DNA of 51,949 nucleotides from Candidatus Midichloriaceae bacterium (GCA_029266655.1 JAQSWL010000004.1:1-51949); one strand, 5' to 3'; positions 29,108-39,317 are shown, numbered from the stretch's first letter. The notes: generated from the letters alone by a model not told the origin. Program-made: numbers and translations.

Positions 29108-29268
29108 ATACCATTCTCCGAAAATAATTGAGGCAAAAGCATATAGATTTTTGGATAAATGCGAAGGAGAAAGAGAGCTTTAGTATTTTACATACTAAGC
29201 ACTTTTTCTTCAAGTAAGCTTGCCAATAAGATATATGTTTATGCGCCATTATTTTTGGGGAATGGTAT
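29108..29268. repeat. MITE-like element, family B copy 2
   Basis: 161 bp with ends ATACCATTCTCCGAAAATAA and ATTATTTTTGGGGAATGGTAT. The interior matches B1 (AGATTTTTGGATAAATGCGA, then AGTATTTTACATACTAAGCA and CAAGTAAGCTTGCC), while both arms differ from B1 in concert (CATTCTCC/GGGGAATG against CAAGTCCC/GGGACTTG). It starts 9 bp after the oxidoreductase start on the opposite side and runs into the 3' end of the next gene. Confidence 0.85.
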
Positions 29269-29671
29269 TAATTATATTAAATTCATCTATTATCTTAGCT
29301 TCCCTCTTCGCTTCTGCAGCCAAAAATTCCAGCTTCAACTTATCTTTTAAATGTTCGTATTTGCTTATTTCTACATGTATAATTTTAAGCTCTTCGATTA
29401 TAGAGTCAAGCCTTAGTTGCTCTAGTGTAAGCTGAGCTGCAAGCTCAAGTAATTTGCGTTTAGCATGAAGGTAATAATTTTGAAAGGCATAAGTAATTTC
29501 AGGGTTTTGTGTGGCAGCTGCCTTTTCTGATTCTATCTCACTGGCAATTCTATCAATGTTATTTTGCAGCTCAGCTACCACAATTTCCTGATCGCTCTTT
29601 TCCTTGATCTTTTGATCAAGACTTTCCTGATTAATTTTAATGAGCTTATCTATGACTTTTGGCTTTAACAT
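29249..29671 (-). CDS. Coiled-coil protein, 140 aa (possibly FliJ-like)
   Basis: A wholly alpha-helical, charged protein with two long coiled-coil arms (about 20-50 and 75-128, for example KYEHLKDKLKLEFLAAEAKR). The length and hairpin coiled-coil plan recall FliJ/YscO export chaperones, and fliF shows that the genome has flagellar genes, but no motif makes this certain. Its ATG overlaps the putA stop (TAATG), so it is translationally coupled to putA. The last residues (NTIPQK) and the TAA stop lie in the arm of repeat B2, so the native C-terminus may be altered. Confidence 0.6.
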   Translation of the reverse strand: MLKPKVIDKLIKINQESLDQKIKEKSDQEIVVAELQNNIDRIASEIESEKAAATQNPEITYAFQNYYLHAKRKLLELAAQLTLEQLRLDSIIEELKIIHVEISKYEHLKDKLKLEFLAAEAKREAKIIDEFNIINTIPQK

Positions 29672-32600
29672 TATTTCTTCAATAAATCTAAGTTACCACC
29701 TATTGCTGTAGTATTAATTGTAACTACCCGCTCATTCATAAACTTAAATAAATAATGTGGACCGCCTGCTTTAAAGCCAGTTCCAGAATTATTCTCTCCC
29801 CCAAATGGCTGAGTGCCTACCATGGCGCCAATAATTGTGCGATTTGCATAAAAATTACCTGCATGAACTTTATCGGCTACTTGCTTAATTCTTTCTTCAA
29901 TTCTAGTTTGTAGTCCAAAAGTTAAGCCATATCCAGTGGCATTTACCTCTGCAATAACTCCATTTAATTCTTTAGCTTTATAACGAATTATATGTAGTAT
30001 AGGGCCGAAATTCTCTTGGGTTAAATCGCTTATACCTCTTATTGAAATTATATGTGGCATGAAGAAATTGCCATTTTGTAGGGATTTATCATCAGCTTGG
30101 TTGTGCACTGCAATTAATGAACAGCCTTTTTTCTTGGTAATTACTTTAATATGAGTTTCTAATTCTTTTCGTGCAGAGCCACTTATTATAGGTCCTATAT
30201 CACATTCAAGGCCATAGGTGTTGCCAATTTTTAATTGATTCATACAACCTATCAATAATTTTTCAAGTTTGTCTGCTACTTCTTCCTGTACATAGAGCAC
30301 TCTTAATGCAGAACATCTTTGGCCTATGCTGCCAAATGCTGAATTAATAATAGAATCAGCGGCTTGTTCCAAAAGCGCAGAGCTATCTACTATCATGGCA
30401 TTTTGTCCGCCGGTTTCTGCGATGATGGATGCAATCGGTGCTTCACGAAGTGCAAGCGTTCTATTAATGCTAAGAGCAACACTACTAGATCCAGTAAAGC
30501 ACACACCTTTTACTCTAGCGCTGGTTAATATTTGCTCGGATATATCCTTGCTTCTTGCTACTAAAAGTTGGAATGCACCATGGGGAACTCCGGCCTTATG
30601 AATCAACTTAGCTGCAAAAGTTGCAATTAAGGATGTATTGTCAGCAGGTTTCGCAAGTACTGAGTTGCCAGTTGCAAGCACTGCTAGTATCTGTCCTAGG
30701 AAAATTGCCAGTGGAAAGTTCCAAGGGCTAATGCATACAAACACACCTTTAGGGTGCCATGATAAAGTATTAGATTCTCCCGTATACCCTGGTAAAGCAA
30801 GTGGCTCTCCACAGGCGCGTTCTGCCATAGTTGCATAATACTCAGCAAAATCTATAGCTTCACGCAGTTCGGAGACGGCATCATCTATAGTTTTGCCAGC
30901 TTCACGCATTAGTAGAGAATAAATCTCGAATTTGCGAGCCTCTAGTAGCTTTCCTACTTTGCGGATTATTTCTGCTCGTTTATATACATTTACTGCGCTC
31001 CAGGTTGCAAAGCCATGCTCAGTTGTTTGCAAAGCGGTAGCAAGAGATGCTTTATCTGCATAATATACTTTGCCAATTACTTCGTTGATATTTGCAGGGT
31101 TATATACTTCTCTAAAATCAGTATCTATATGCTTTGTGCCATTTATAATGGAGTAAGCTTCATATTGAGTTTCTTTCAATAAATTTAGTTGAGTAGAAAA
31201 ATTTTCATATTGTGCTTTATAACCAAGGTCATATCCGGTTGAATTATTGCGTAAATCTCCATAAATCAAATTTGGCAGCGGTATGTATGATCTATTTTTT
31301 AAGCTAACAATAGACTTTTCAATAGGGTTTTGCACCAGTTCAGCAATTGATGTATTTTTATCTGATACCAAATTGACAAATGAGCTATTAGCCCCATTTT
31401 CCAGTAAGCGCCTCATAAGGTAGGCAAGCAAATCCTCATACTTACCTACCGGTGCATAAATGCGTGATTTATACCCTTCTTTTATAAGTTCGTTGTGCAA
31501 TGATGCGCCCATGCCTTGTAAACGTTGGAATTCAAATTCCGTGCCTTTAGCTAGCTCAGCAATTGCTGCAACCGTATGGGCGTTATGTGTAGCAAATTGT
31601 GGATAAAATAAACCTCCATAACTTAATATCTTTTGCGCACAAGCAAGATAAGAGACATCGGTATATTCCTTTTTAGTGAATACTGGGTAGCCCTCAAGCC
31701 CAAATTCTTGAGCAAATTTTATTTCTCCATCCCAGTAAGCTCCTTTCACTAAGCGAATTGGTATGCGCTTACCACATTCTTTTGCTAATGTTGCCACATA
31801 ATCGATAATTTTAAATGTGCGTTTTTGGTACGCTTGAAGCACAAAGCCAACGCCTTCAAAATCTGATTCCAAAACTAACTTTGTCAGTATTTTTAAATAT
31901 ATGTCTTGGCGGAAAGCCTCTTCTGCATCAAATGAAAGTGATATGTTGGCTGCCTTACATAATGATATCATATGCTTAAGCTTTGGTAAAAGCTCTGCTT
32001 CAAGAATGTGTTCTTTCTTATACATAACCTTTGCATGTAGAGCTGTTAGTTTTACCGACAGGTTATGATTATTATATATAGGGCAGGACTTATCTGAATG
32101 TTTACTTAATTCTTCGATTGCTTTGAGATATTCACCATAATAAAATTCAGCTTGTTCAATAGTTCTTGCGGATTCTCCCAAGATATCAAAGGATATTTTA
32201 TAGCCAGAAGCTAAAACTTTTTTGGCATTTTCTAAAGCGGATTTTAGATCTTCACCTAATATATATTCATTAGAAATAATTTTGATAGCTGCCTTAATAC
32301 TTTGTAATACTAACGGTTTACCAATTCTATTTAACAACCTGTTAATTGAGAAATTAGATTCCCTAAGCTTCATAAGCTTGCCAGTTACTAAAAGCCCCCA
32401 AGAAGATGCATTTACAAATAAAGACTCACTATTTCCCAAGTGCTCAGCCCAATCTTTGTCTTTCAATTTATCTTCTATCAAAGCCATTGCTGTTTCTTTA
32501 TCGGGTATGCGTAATAAAGATTCCGCAAGGCACATGATAGCTACTCCCTCTTCATTTGAGAGGGAAAACTCATGAATAAAACTTTCTATAGCAGAAGACT

Positions 32601-32769
32601 TAGTATTACGAATTACTTCAGCATAACGGGTAGCATTTGCTTGAATATTTGCAAGGTTATGATCTGTAAGTTTAATATTTGCAATTAAACTTTTTACTTG
32701 TGATTCTTCATCTGCAAGAGAAAATTTAGATATATCAATAAGTAAGTCTTGTTGAGTTGTTTTGTTCAT
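29671..32769 (-). CDS. putA: Bifunctional proline dehydrogenase / delta-1-pyrroline-5-carboxylate dehydrogenase PutA
   Basis: PutA oxidises proline to glutamate in two steps at the inner membrane, feeding electrons to quinone and NAD. The 1032-residue protein has the FAD proline dehydrogenase barrel (about 150-450, with RIPIRLVKGAYWDGEIKFAQ and LQGMGASLHNEL), then an aldehyde dehydrogenase domain (about 530-1010, with SPWNFPLAIFLGQ, the general-base AETGGQNAMIVD and the catalytic Cys in GQRCSALRVLY). It has no N-terminal ribbon-helix-helix, so it is not the self-regulating type. It overlaps the HAD gene upstream by 35 bp and the coiled-coil gene downstream. Confidence 0.97.
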   Translation of the reverse strand: MNKTTQQDLLIDISKFSLADEESQVKSLIANIKLTDHNLANIQANATRYAEVIRNTKSSAIESFIHEFSLSNEEGVAIMCLAESLLRIPDKETAMALIEDKLKDKDWAEHLGNSESLFVNASSWGLLVTGKLMKLRESNFSINRLLNRIGKPLVLQSIKAAIKIISNEYILGEDLKSALENAKKVLASGYKISFDILGESARTIEQAEFYYGEYLKAIEELSKHSDKSCPIYNNHNLSVKLTALHAKVMYKKEHILEAELLPKLKHMISLCKAANISLSFDAEEAFRQDIYLKILTKLVLESDFEGVGFVLQAYQKRTFKIIDYVATLAKECGKRIPIRLVKGAYWDGEIKFAQEFGLEGYPVFTKKEYTDVSYLACAQKILSYGGLFYPQFATHNAHTVAAIAELAKGTEFEFQRLQGMGASLHNELIKEGYKSRIYAPVGKYEDLLAYLMRRLLENGANSSFVNLVSDKNTSIAELVQNPIEKSIVSLKNRSYIPLPNLIYGDLRNNSTGYDLGYKAQYENFSTQLNLLKETQYEAYSIINGTKHIDTDFREVYNPANINEVIGKVYYADKASLATALQTTEHGFATWSAVNVYKRAEIIRKVGKLLEARKFEIYSLLMREAGKTIDDAVSELREAIDFAEYYATMAERACGEPLALPGYTGESNTLSWHPKGVFVCISPWNFPLAIFLGQILAVLATGNSVLAKPADNTSLIATFAAKLIHKAGVPHGAFQLLVARSKDISEQILTSARVKGVCFTGSSSVALSINRTLALREAPIASIIAETGGQNAMIVDSSALLEQAADSIINSAFGSIGQRCSALRVLYVQEEVADKLEKLLIGCMNQLKIGNTYGLECDIGPIISGSARKELETHIKVITKKKGCSLIAVHNQADDKSLQNGNFFMPHIISIRGISDLTQENFGPILHIIRYKAKELNGVIAEVNATGYGLTFGLQTRIEERIKQVADKVHAGNFYANRTIIGAMVGTQPFGGENNSGTGFKAGGPHYLFKFMNERVVTINTTAIGGNLDLLKK

Positions 32770-33580
32770 GGGTATCTACCAAATTATTTAATATATAGCT
32801 TGGGACATTTGTAGATAAATTTAACAAATTTGCAACATCTGTCTCATCTTTATAAATGCCAGTAAGTAATAAAGCGGAGTCAATACCAAAATTTTTTGCT
32901 CCGCATATGTCGGTGTCTAAAGAGTCCCCGATCATAATAGCTTTATCTTTAGTTAAGCCATATTTTTTAAATAAGTATTCATAAATTTCTACATAAGGCT
33001 TACCAAAATAAAATACTTTGCCACCTAGAGATTCATAAAATGAAGCAAATTGACCCTGGCAATAATTTCTGGAGCCTGCGTGAATTACGGTTTTATCCGG
33101 ATTAATGCACAGCATAGGAAGCCCAGATGCAATAGCTTGTTTGAAGACTTCGGTATATCGAGGGATCTCATCTAAATTATTGGTAAATGCAAGCATCAAA
33201 ATATAAGAAGAGTTTTGAAGAGATTCGGAAGCTAACACCCTTGAGCTTGCTACTAATTCTGTATGTCTATCTGCCCCAATTATAAATGCTTTGCCAGTTA
33301 AATTTATGCTGGTTATGCTTGGGTTGGCTAATGCTTCTATAAAAAATTGTCCAGAAGTAAAAATATTATTATCAGGAATATTTAAGCCTAAAGATGTAAG
33401 TTTTGTGTGCACACTTTTAACTGGTCTGGGGGAATTGGAGAGAAGAAAAAAGTTTTTTTTCTTGAGTTTTAATGCGTTTATAAAGTGCTCAACCCCAGGT
33501 AATAAAGCTTCGCCATCATGTAATACACCCCAAATATCTAGGATAAAAGTTTGGTAAGTATTAATGATTTTATCTAGCAT
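32735..33580 (-). CDS. HAD-superfamily hydrolase, class IIA (NagD/TIGR01459-like)
   Basis: 281 residues with a HAD core: nucleophile motif ILDIWGVLHDG (Asp near residue 15), motif II LLSNSPRP, a C2A-type cap in the middle, and motif III/IV GKPYVEIYEYLFKK with MIGDSLDTDICGAK. The second position after the nucleophile is Trp rather than Asp (DIWGV), a feature of the TIGR01459 subgroup, so ordinary phosphatase activity should not be assumed. It is first in a coupled unit with putA (35-bp overlap). Confidence 0.88.
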   Translation of the reverse strand: MLDKIINTYQTFILDIWGVLHDGEALLPGVEHFINALKLKKKNFFLLSNSPRPVKSVHTKLTSLGLNIPDNNIFTSGQFFIEALANPSITSINLTGKAFIIGADRHTELVASSRVLASESLQNSSYILMLAFTNNLDEIPRYTEVFKQAIASGLPMLCINPDKTVIHAGSRNYCQGQFASFYESLGGKVFYFGKPYVEIYEYLFKKYGLTKDKAIMIGDSLDTDICGAKNFGIDSALLLTGIYKDETDVANLLNLSTNVPSYILNNLVDTHEQNNSTRLTY

Positions 33581-33660
33581 TTTTCTTCCTGGAGCTTTGT
33601 ATTATAAAGTTCCATTATATTGCGTAGCTAATAAATAAACAAAATTTTTTATCTGGCCCA

Positions 33661-33688
33661 CTTGTAAAAAAAAATGTGGCCACTATAT
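33661..33688 (+). promoter_or_regulatory. Candidate heat-shock (sigma-32) promoter of dnaK
   Basis: CTTGTAA (33661-33667) and CCACTATAT (33680-33688) with 12 bp between resemble the RpoH pattern CTTGAAA and CCCCATNT. The predicted start, near 33695, leaves a short leader before ATG 33724. A sigma-70 reading of the same region is not excluded. Confidence 0.45.
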
Positions 33689-33723
33689 CAAGACTACAGA
33701 AATCATTTGTATGGTGTAATAAT

Positions 33724-35634
33724 ATGGCAAAAGACATTGTAATAGGGATAGACTTAGGAACTACTAATTCCTGTGTAGCTATCATGGACGGTAAGGATAC
33801 GCAAGTAATCCAAAACGCAGAGGGCGCAAGAACTACGCCTTCAGTAGTTGCGTTTACAGATAAAGGGGAAAGGCTGATAGGTCAACCAGCGAAAAGGCAG
33901 GCTGTAACTAACTCTCAAAATACTATATATGCAATTAAAAGGCTTATAGGCCGCAAGTTTAGCGATAAAGAAACTCAGGACATCGTTAAGAAATCTTCTT
34001 ACAAAATTGCAAAAGCTGATAATGGCGATGCTTGGGCAGAAATTAAATCTGGGGAAAAATATTCTCCAAGCCAAATAAGCGCATTTATCTTGCAAAAAAT
34101 GAAAGAAACTGCTGAGAATTATTTAGGGCAAAAAGTAACTAAGGCTGTTATTACAGTTCCTGCACACTTTAATGATTCGCAACGCCAAGCAACTAAAGAT
34201 GCTGGTAAGATAGCTGGTCTTGATGTGCTTAGAATTATCAATGAGCCAACTGCTGCTGCACTTGCTTATGGATTGGATAAATCGCAAGCTAAAACTATAG
34301 CAGTTTATGACCTTGGTGGCGGAACATTTGACGTTTCAGTTTTAGAAATTGGTGATGGCGTTTTTGAAGTGAAGTCTACAAATGGTGATACCTACTTAGG
34401 TGGTGAAGATTTCGACCTTAGGATACTGCAATATTTAGTAGATGAATTTAAAAAAGAAAATGGTATTGACCTTACAAAAGATCAATCTGCTTTACAACGC
34501 TTAAAAGAAGCTTCTGAAAAAGCTAAAATTGAGCTTTCTAGCACAATGGAGACAGAAATCAACCTGCCTTACATTACTGCTGATAGTAGTGGGCCTAAGC
34601 ACTTGGTGCTCAAAATATCACGTGCCAAGTTTGAAAGCTTAGTTGATGACTTGATTCAAAAAACTATTGAGCCATGCCGCAAAGCTTTAAAAGATGCTGG
34701 TTTAGAAGCTAATCAAATTAATGAAGTGGTGTTGGTTGGTGGGATGACTCGCGTTCCAAAAGTTATAGAAGTAGTGAAAAATTTCTTTGGCAGGGAGCCA
34801 CATAAGGGTGTGAATCCGGATGAAGTAGTAGCAATTGGTGCTGCTATTCAAGGAGCGGTATTAACTGGTGGAATCACTGACGTGCTGCTTTTGGATGTGA
34901 CTCCTCTTTCAATTGGTATTGAAACTTTGGGTGGTGTGTTTACTCCTATCATTGAGCGAAACACAACTATTCCAACTAAGAAAAGCCAAGTGTTTTCAAC
35001 TGCTGAAGATAACCAAACTGCTGTTACCATACGTGTATTCCAAGGGGAGCGCTCTTTGGCGGCACATAATAAATCTCTTGGTCAGTTTAACCTTGAAGGG
35101 ATTGCTCCAGCGCCAAGAGGCATGCCACAGATTGAGGTGACTTTTGATGTGGATGCTAATGGTATAATGCATGTTTCGGCTAAAGATAAATCTACCGGTA
35201 AAGAACAGAAAATTACTATTCAATCTTCTGGCGGTTTGTCTAAGGAGGAAATAGAGAAGATGGTTAAAGATGCTGAAGCTCATCAGAGAGATGATGCGGA
35301 GCGCAAAGAGCTTATTGAAGCCAAGAACAAAGCTGATTCTCTAGTTTATTCTGTCGAGAAAAGTTTATCAGAGCATGCTGATAAAATCCCAGCTGCTGAA
35401 AAAGAAGAAGTTGAGAAAGCAATTGCTGCGGTTAAAGAGGTAATGCAAGGCGAAAATAAAGCTTCAATTGAATCTGCAACCGAAGAGCTTTCTAAAGCTT
35501 CAATGAAAATTGGTGAGCATATTTATAAGCAGCAAGAGCAAGCATCTCCAGAACAGCCGCAAGGAGGCGAATCTTCTGGTGCCAATAATAACGATGAAAA
35601 AATAGTCGATGCTGATTATGAAGAAGTGAAGTAG
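33724..35634 (+). CDS. dnaK: Chaperone DnaK (Hsp70)
   Basis: DnaK is the ATP-driven Hsp70 that works with DnaJ and GrpE. From ATG 33724 the protein is 636 residues, beginning [20 protein letters not shown] as in orthologues. An in-frame ATG 48 bp earlier (33676) overlaps the putative promoter and would add a non-conserved tail. Signatures are [19 protein letters not shown] (about 193-211) and [14 protein letters not shown] (about 334-347); the substrate-binding domain begins [14 protein letters not shown], and the lid ends in a Gln/Pro/Ser tail with DADYEEVK. dnaJ is not adjacent. A strong terminator follows. Confidence 0.98.
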   Translation: MAKDIVIGIDLGTTNSCVAIMDGKDTQVIQNAEGARTTPSVVAFTDKGERLIGQPAKRQAVTNSQNTIYAIKRLIGRKFSDKETQDIVKKSSYKIAKADNGDAWAEIKSGEKYSPSQISAFILQKMKETAENYLGQKVTKAVITVPAHFNDSQRQATKDAGKIAGLDVLRIINEPTAAALAYGLDKSQAKTIAVYDLGGGTFDVSVLEIGDGVFEVKSTNGDTYLGGEDFDLRILQYLVDEFKKENGIDLTKDQSALQRLKEASEKAKIELSSTMETEINLPYITADSSGPKHLVLKISRAKFESLVDDLIQKTIEPCRKALKDAGLEANQINEVVLVGGMTRVPKVIEVVKNFFGREPHKGVNPDEVVAIGAAIQGAVLTGGITDVLLLDVTPLSIGIETLGGVFTPIIERNTTIPTKKSQVFSTAEDNQTAVTIRVFQGERSLAAHNKSLGQFNLEGIAPAPRGMPQIEVTFDVDANGIMHVSAKDKSTGKEQKITIQSSGGLSKEEIEKMVKDAEAHQRDDAERKELIEAKNKADSLVYSVEKSLSEHADKIPAAEKEEVEKAIAAVKEVMQGENKASIESATEELSKASMKIGEHIYKQQEQASPEQPQGGESSGANNNDEKIVDADYEEVK

Positions 35635-35652
35635 AGCAATAGATAAGCTTAA

Positions 35653-35698
35653 GTAAAAAAACCCTTGTGGCAAAATGTTGTCGCAGGGGTTTTTTTAC
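35653..35698 (+). terminator. Rho-independent terminator of dnaK
   Basis: GTAAAAAAACCCTTGTGGC (35653-35671) pairs with GTCGCAGGGGTTTTTTTAC (35680-35698), giving a long stem with a T run, about 20 bp after the dnaK stop. The A run on the left could let it work in both directions. Confidence 0.9.
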
Positions 35699-35846
35699 GT
35701 ATTATTGAAAAAGGTATAAGCTGCGACACTACAATTTTCCAAATTAACGGAGGGGGGCATACATATTAAAAATTAGATTTGCTATTACCGCTTGCAAAAT
35801 AATTTTATTCGGTTAAATAAGTGCCGAACTTATAAAAGGAATATCT

Positions 35847-36248
35847 ATGCATCAACGCGATAATGAAGAAGAAAAATTAAGCTTTGAGGAGGAAAAAATT
35901 ATTCTCTCTGAAAATCTTAAATTTGTGCTCAGTAAGCTGAAGTTAGAGGCGGCTCATAGTTTTGAAATGTTCTCATCTGTTGGAGGAAATTGGATAAACA
36001 TTACCTTCACAGATTCCAAAGCTGCAAATCGGTTTTCAAAAGTGTTTACTGCAATGGAAAGGCCTAAAGTAATGGTTTTACATGATGGGTCATCATTTTG
36101 TAATTTACATCAAGCTAGCTTAGAAAAGGCTTACAATAAGTTATTTACTAATCGTCATCCGGATATAGAAAACAAAGCTATAAGGCCATATAACGAGTAT
36201 CTCTTAGATAGAAGTGGCCCTGGGTATATTGGTGACATTATTTTTTAG
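35847..36248 (+). CDS. Hypothetical protein, 133 aa
   Basis: Not recognised. It has an acidic, helical N-terminal 45 residues (DNEEEKLSFEEEKIILSENL), then a mixed region with GGNWINITFTDSKAANRF and MVLHDGSSFCNLHQASLEKA, and a C-terminal YLLDRSGPGYIGDIIF. There is no signal peptide or membrane segment. AAAGGAATAT stands before the ATG. It is an isolated gene facing the 449-residue orphan on the other strand. Confidence 0.55.
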   Translation: MHQRDNEEEKLSFEEEKIILSENLKFVLSKLKLEAAHSFEMFSSVGGNWINITFTDSKAANRFSKVFTAMERPKVMVLHDGSSFCNLHQASLEKAYNKLFTNRHPDIENKAIRPYNEYLLDRSGPGYIGDIIF

Positions 36249-36345
36249 TCTTCTTCCACCCGCCATTATTGCTGCGGAATGTTGTTAGAAGTTGATGCAT
36301 AATAGTTGTTAGCCATAATAGAAGAGAGGGGTTAGAAATAATAGC

Positions 36346-36365
36346 ATCTCAATTTGTTTTGAGAT
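36346..36365. terminator. Hairpin between convergent genes, from family A arm sequence
   Basis: ATCTCAA (36346-36352) and TTGAGAT (36359-36365), followed by TTTATATT, lie between two convergent genes. The sequence matches the inner ends of family A arms, so a decayed element may act as a terminator here. Confidence 0.5.
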
Positions 36366-36374
36366 TTTATATTA

Positions 36375-37724
36375 TTATAAACCCCTTGAAACTCCAGAGT
36401 TTAGAATGAGTTGAGATTCATTTCTCCCTTCTTTATATGGCACAATTGATTTACAGCTCACCCCTTTCAATATGTCTAAAAATGATTCGTTATAGTATTC
36501 TAAGCTTTGCTTTTCCTCTGATTTAATAGCATTCTGTATTTCCGTGGCCTCACCTTTATCATTAGTATTTCTTTGCTTTTCTTCTTCTTTTACTTTGATA
36601 AGCAAATCGGTAGCTCTATCATCAAAGTAAGATGTGAGATAACTTGAGGAACATAGCAGGATCATAGGTGTAATCAATATTATAATGTAGTCTCCTGTAA
36701 ATTCAATTTCATAGGCTGATTTTGTTAAAGTGAGCAGCCCGACTAAGATACAATATTTATTCATATAGCCAGAAAAAGCTAATTTAAACGCATCTGAAGC
36801 TCCAGTATTGTTGGCTATGAATACTGCAGCACTTGCTATATATATAGGTTCGGGGTTTTTTCTTGCGATACCCAAAGCCGTTAGCATGGTGAATAAAGGT
36901 GTAAATTCACATAGTATTTTTGCATTATGGATTTTGTATTCTCGCTCTTTTAATATAGCTCTTTCTCTTTCCTTGAATTCCTTTTGATTAGCTAGAAGTT
37001 TTTCCTGGATAGATTTCTGTGCGTCATTAAGCCTTTTTTTGTATACTGCTTTAATTTCCGTTGCATTTTTAGCAGTATAGGTTTGATATTCTCTGTTGAA
37101 TTTTCCTAAGCTCCATATGTATGGGTGGTTTGAATATCTTCTATCTTTATCTTTAAGAATCTGATCCGGGATACAAGGCAATGAGTGCTTAAGAAAATCT
37201 CCTTTTTCCTTCGGGTTCAATGCTCCCGATGATAGGATTGCTGAAATATATTTTTCTATATATGAGGTCATAAGATCTACTTTAACAGTGTCTATCTTAG
37301 GCTTTTGACCTACTTCGGCCATGAGCGCGTCCATAAATGACGTTGCATTTCCTGAATTGGCGAGCTCGGGAATTTTGCCTATATATTCAGCCAAAATTTT
37401 CTCTTTAGTCGTATTAGAGAAATTAAGCTTATCCTTCAGGAAATCTCCAAAATCAATGTAGTCAGAATCTACTAAGACTTCAAAAATATTAATTCGACAT
37501 ATAAGAATATCATTATATAGAGCGCTAATCGCTGATTTATATAATTCCGTGTTATCAGCGTGGCCCCTGATTTTATTAAGGTTAATAATGCTTGTAAAGC
37601 TTGCACTTTTAGGCAGGAGACTTACAAGTGTACTGTCAATCTTCTTTAATAGTTCCACATCTTCTATATAAGGTAGTGAGTAAACTAAAAAGCTTACCTC
37701 GATTTTGCTTCCAAACATAAGCAC
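36375..37724 (-). CDS. Hypothetical protein, 449 aa, with coiled coil and membrane segments
   Basis: No family recognised. The N-terminal half (1-205) is soluble and helical. Residues about 215-265 form a charged coiled coil (KKRLNDAQKSIQEKLLANQK, then ERERAILKEREYK). About 270-360 contains three or four hydrophobic stretches (CEFTPLFTMLTALGIA; YCILVGLLTLTKSAY; YIIILITPMILLCSSSYL). The C-terminal 80 residues are charged again. No signal peptide. The plan could suit a membrane-modifying or host-directed protein, but nothing in the sequence proves it. Confidence 0.55.
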   Translation of the reverse strand: MLMFGSKIEVSFLVYSLPYIEDVELLKKIDSTLVSLLPKSASFTSIINLNKIRGHADNTELYKSAISALYNDILICRINIFEVLVDSDYIDFGDFLKDKLNFSNTTKEKILAEYIGKIPELANSGNATSFMDALMAEVGQKPKIDTVKVDLMTSYIEKYISAILSSGALNPKEKGDFLKHSLPCIPDQILKDKDRRYSNHPYIWSLGKFNREYQTYTAKNATEIKAVYKKRLNDAQKSIQEKLLANQKEFKERERAILKEREYKIHNAKILCEFTPLFTMLTALGIARKNPEPIYIASAAVFIANNTGASDAFKLAFSGYMNKYCILVGLLTLTKSAYEIEFTGDYIIILITPMILLCSSSYLTSYFDDRATDLLIKVKEEEKQRNTNDKGEATEIQNAIKSEEKQSLEYYNESFLDILKGVSCKSIVPYKEGRNESQLILNSGVSRGL

Positions 37725-37985
37725 CTCTTTCTAAATAGTGAGAAAAATAATATAAATTAGTCCCAAGTGTTAAACCTATGGTAGTAAACTAAACTTATGG
37801 TAGCATAGATTTGTTACGGAAATATTAAGATGGCATAAAAAATGTGGATTTTGTGCAGAGGGGTATTTTTCGCATGCATAATTTATTTATATTGATTTGT
37901 ATTTGTGATATTTTTTTGTTAAAAGTGTAAATCGCATTGTATTTTAGTCAAATATATTGCATAGCATACTATCTAGAAAATAAGG

Positions 37986-39317
37986 ATGAAACTGGAATTA
38001 AAAATATTTTTACTTTTAGCAAGTGTACTTTTGTTAAGCAATGTCCTTGGGGAATATTTGATACTGCATAGCGGAATGCCAAATTTTTTGGTTTATTTTG
38101 TTGTGGTTATATTATTTTCTGGGTTCTTGGTTTTATTAATCAATAGATACATGATTAGAGTTATTGCCAAAGTAGTTAATAACTTTGATGAGCGATCCCT
38201 AAATGGCTCTGTATCCTATATTGCCAGAATGCACGAAAGTATTAATAAAAGCACAAAATTTATCGATAGCTTAGGAAGTTTGATTTCTGATAGCATTGTA
38301 ATAATAGATAAAGACCACAAAGTAGTGAAAGCTAATTTAAATGCTGTAGGGTTCTTGGGCAAGGATATTGTGGGACGTACTATTGAATCAGTTATAAGTG
38401 ATAGCGGATTTTTAGGGGCTTTAAAATTAGCGGAATTAAATACAACTGAGCTTAGAGTTAATCTTACGGCGACGCCTAAAAATAAAGCCTATAAAGTAAT
38501 TATTAAGCCGTATTTATGGGAAGGTGAGGTTGAGTGCTTTCTTATAGTCATGCAGGATATAACCAATGATTTAGAGCTTGAGGAAAGGATTCAAGAGTTC
38601 AATATAAACTTAAGCCATGAAATAAAAACACCTATTACCGCGATTTTAAGCGCTTCTGAGACGATAATCCAAGATGATTTTGCTAAAGAAGTTTCTAAAG
38701 AATTTGTCCCCATTATCCATAGCCAATCACAAAAGCTTGCTAAGTTAGTAAGGGATATGGATAAGTTATGGGAAAACAATGCCTCTAAACAAAGGCCTAT
38801 ACAAGATGAGATAGACATTTGGAGTGTGATTATAAATGTTTTAGATGAATTGCGGGAAAAATTTTTTCAGAATAATATTTCATTAAACTTAAAGCATCCG
38901 AAGACTTCAGAGAAGTTTATGATATCCGGTAAAGAGGGGCAGATTAAAGAACTGATCCATCAAATGGTGGAAAATGCTATCATCCATGGCGGACCTAACA
39001 AGGCTATAAGTTTAAAAATTTCACGAGTGAAAATTAAATCAAAAATTCCAGCGTTTAGCCTTAATGGAGGAAGGGCCATAAAGATGTCGATAATAGATGA
39101 AGGTCCTGGTATCGATGCAAAACATATAAAAAAGATAACTTCTACCTTCTACAAAGCTGATAATTCTAGAGCTACTCATAAATATAATTTTGGCTTAGGG
39201 CTTGCAATCGTTCAAAAAATCGTGGATCGTCATAAAGCAATACTTAAAATAACTAGTAGTAAAGGTAATGGCAGTAAATTTTCTATCTATTTCCCAGTCA
39301 CAAAAAAAATGGGTTGA
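37986..39317 (+). CDS. Membrane sensor histidine kinase (PhoR-like, with PAS)
   Basis: 443 residues: two N-terminal TM segments (about 4-24 and 31-52) with almost no periplasmic loop, a linker, a PAS domain (about 92-200, with VIIDKDHKVVKANLNAVGFL), HisKA with the phospho-acceptor LSHEIKTPITAI (His near 211), and a HATPase with N-box HQMVENAIIHGG, G1 DEGPGID and G2 FGLGLAIVQKI. All catalytic motifs are intact. There is no response regulator beside it. Its 3' end overlaps the next gene by 50 bp. The minimal extracytoplasmic part suggests that it senses membrane or cytoplasmic signals. Confidence 0.92.
   Translation: MKLELKIFLLLASVLLLSNVLGEYLILHSGMPNFLVYFVVVILFSGFLVLLINRYMIRVIAKVVNNFDERSLNGSVSYIARMHESINKSTKFIDSLGSLISDSIVIIDKDHKVVKANLNAVGFLGKDIVGRTIESVISDSGFLGALKLAELNTTELRVNLTATPKNKAYKVIIKPYLWEGEVECFLIVMQDITNDLELEERIQEFNINLSHEIKTPITAILSASETIIQDDFAKEVSKEFVPIIHSQSQKLAKLVRDMDKLWENNASKQRPIQDEIDIWSVIINVLDELREKFFQNNISLNLKHPKTSEKFMISGKEGQIKELIHQMVENAIIHGGPNKAISLKISRVKIKSKIPAFSLNGGRAIKMSIIDEGPGIDAKHIKKITSTFYKADNSRATHKYNFGLGLAIVQKIVDRHKAILKITSSKGNGSKFSIYFPVTKKMG

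Noticed and set aside
33676-33723. Longer dnaK start at ATG 33676
   Set aside because: The extra 16 residues are absent from DnaK families, and the ATG overlaps the likely promoter; ATG 33724 gives the canonical N-terminus.
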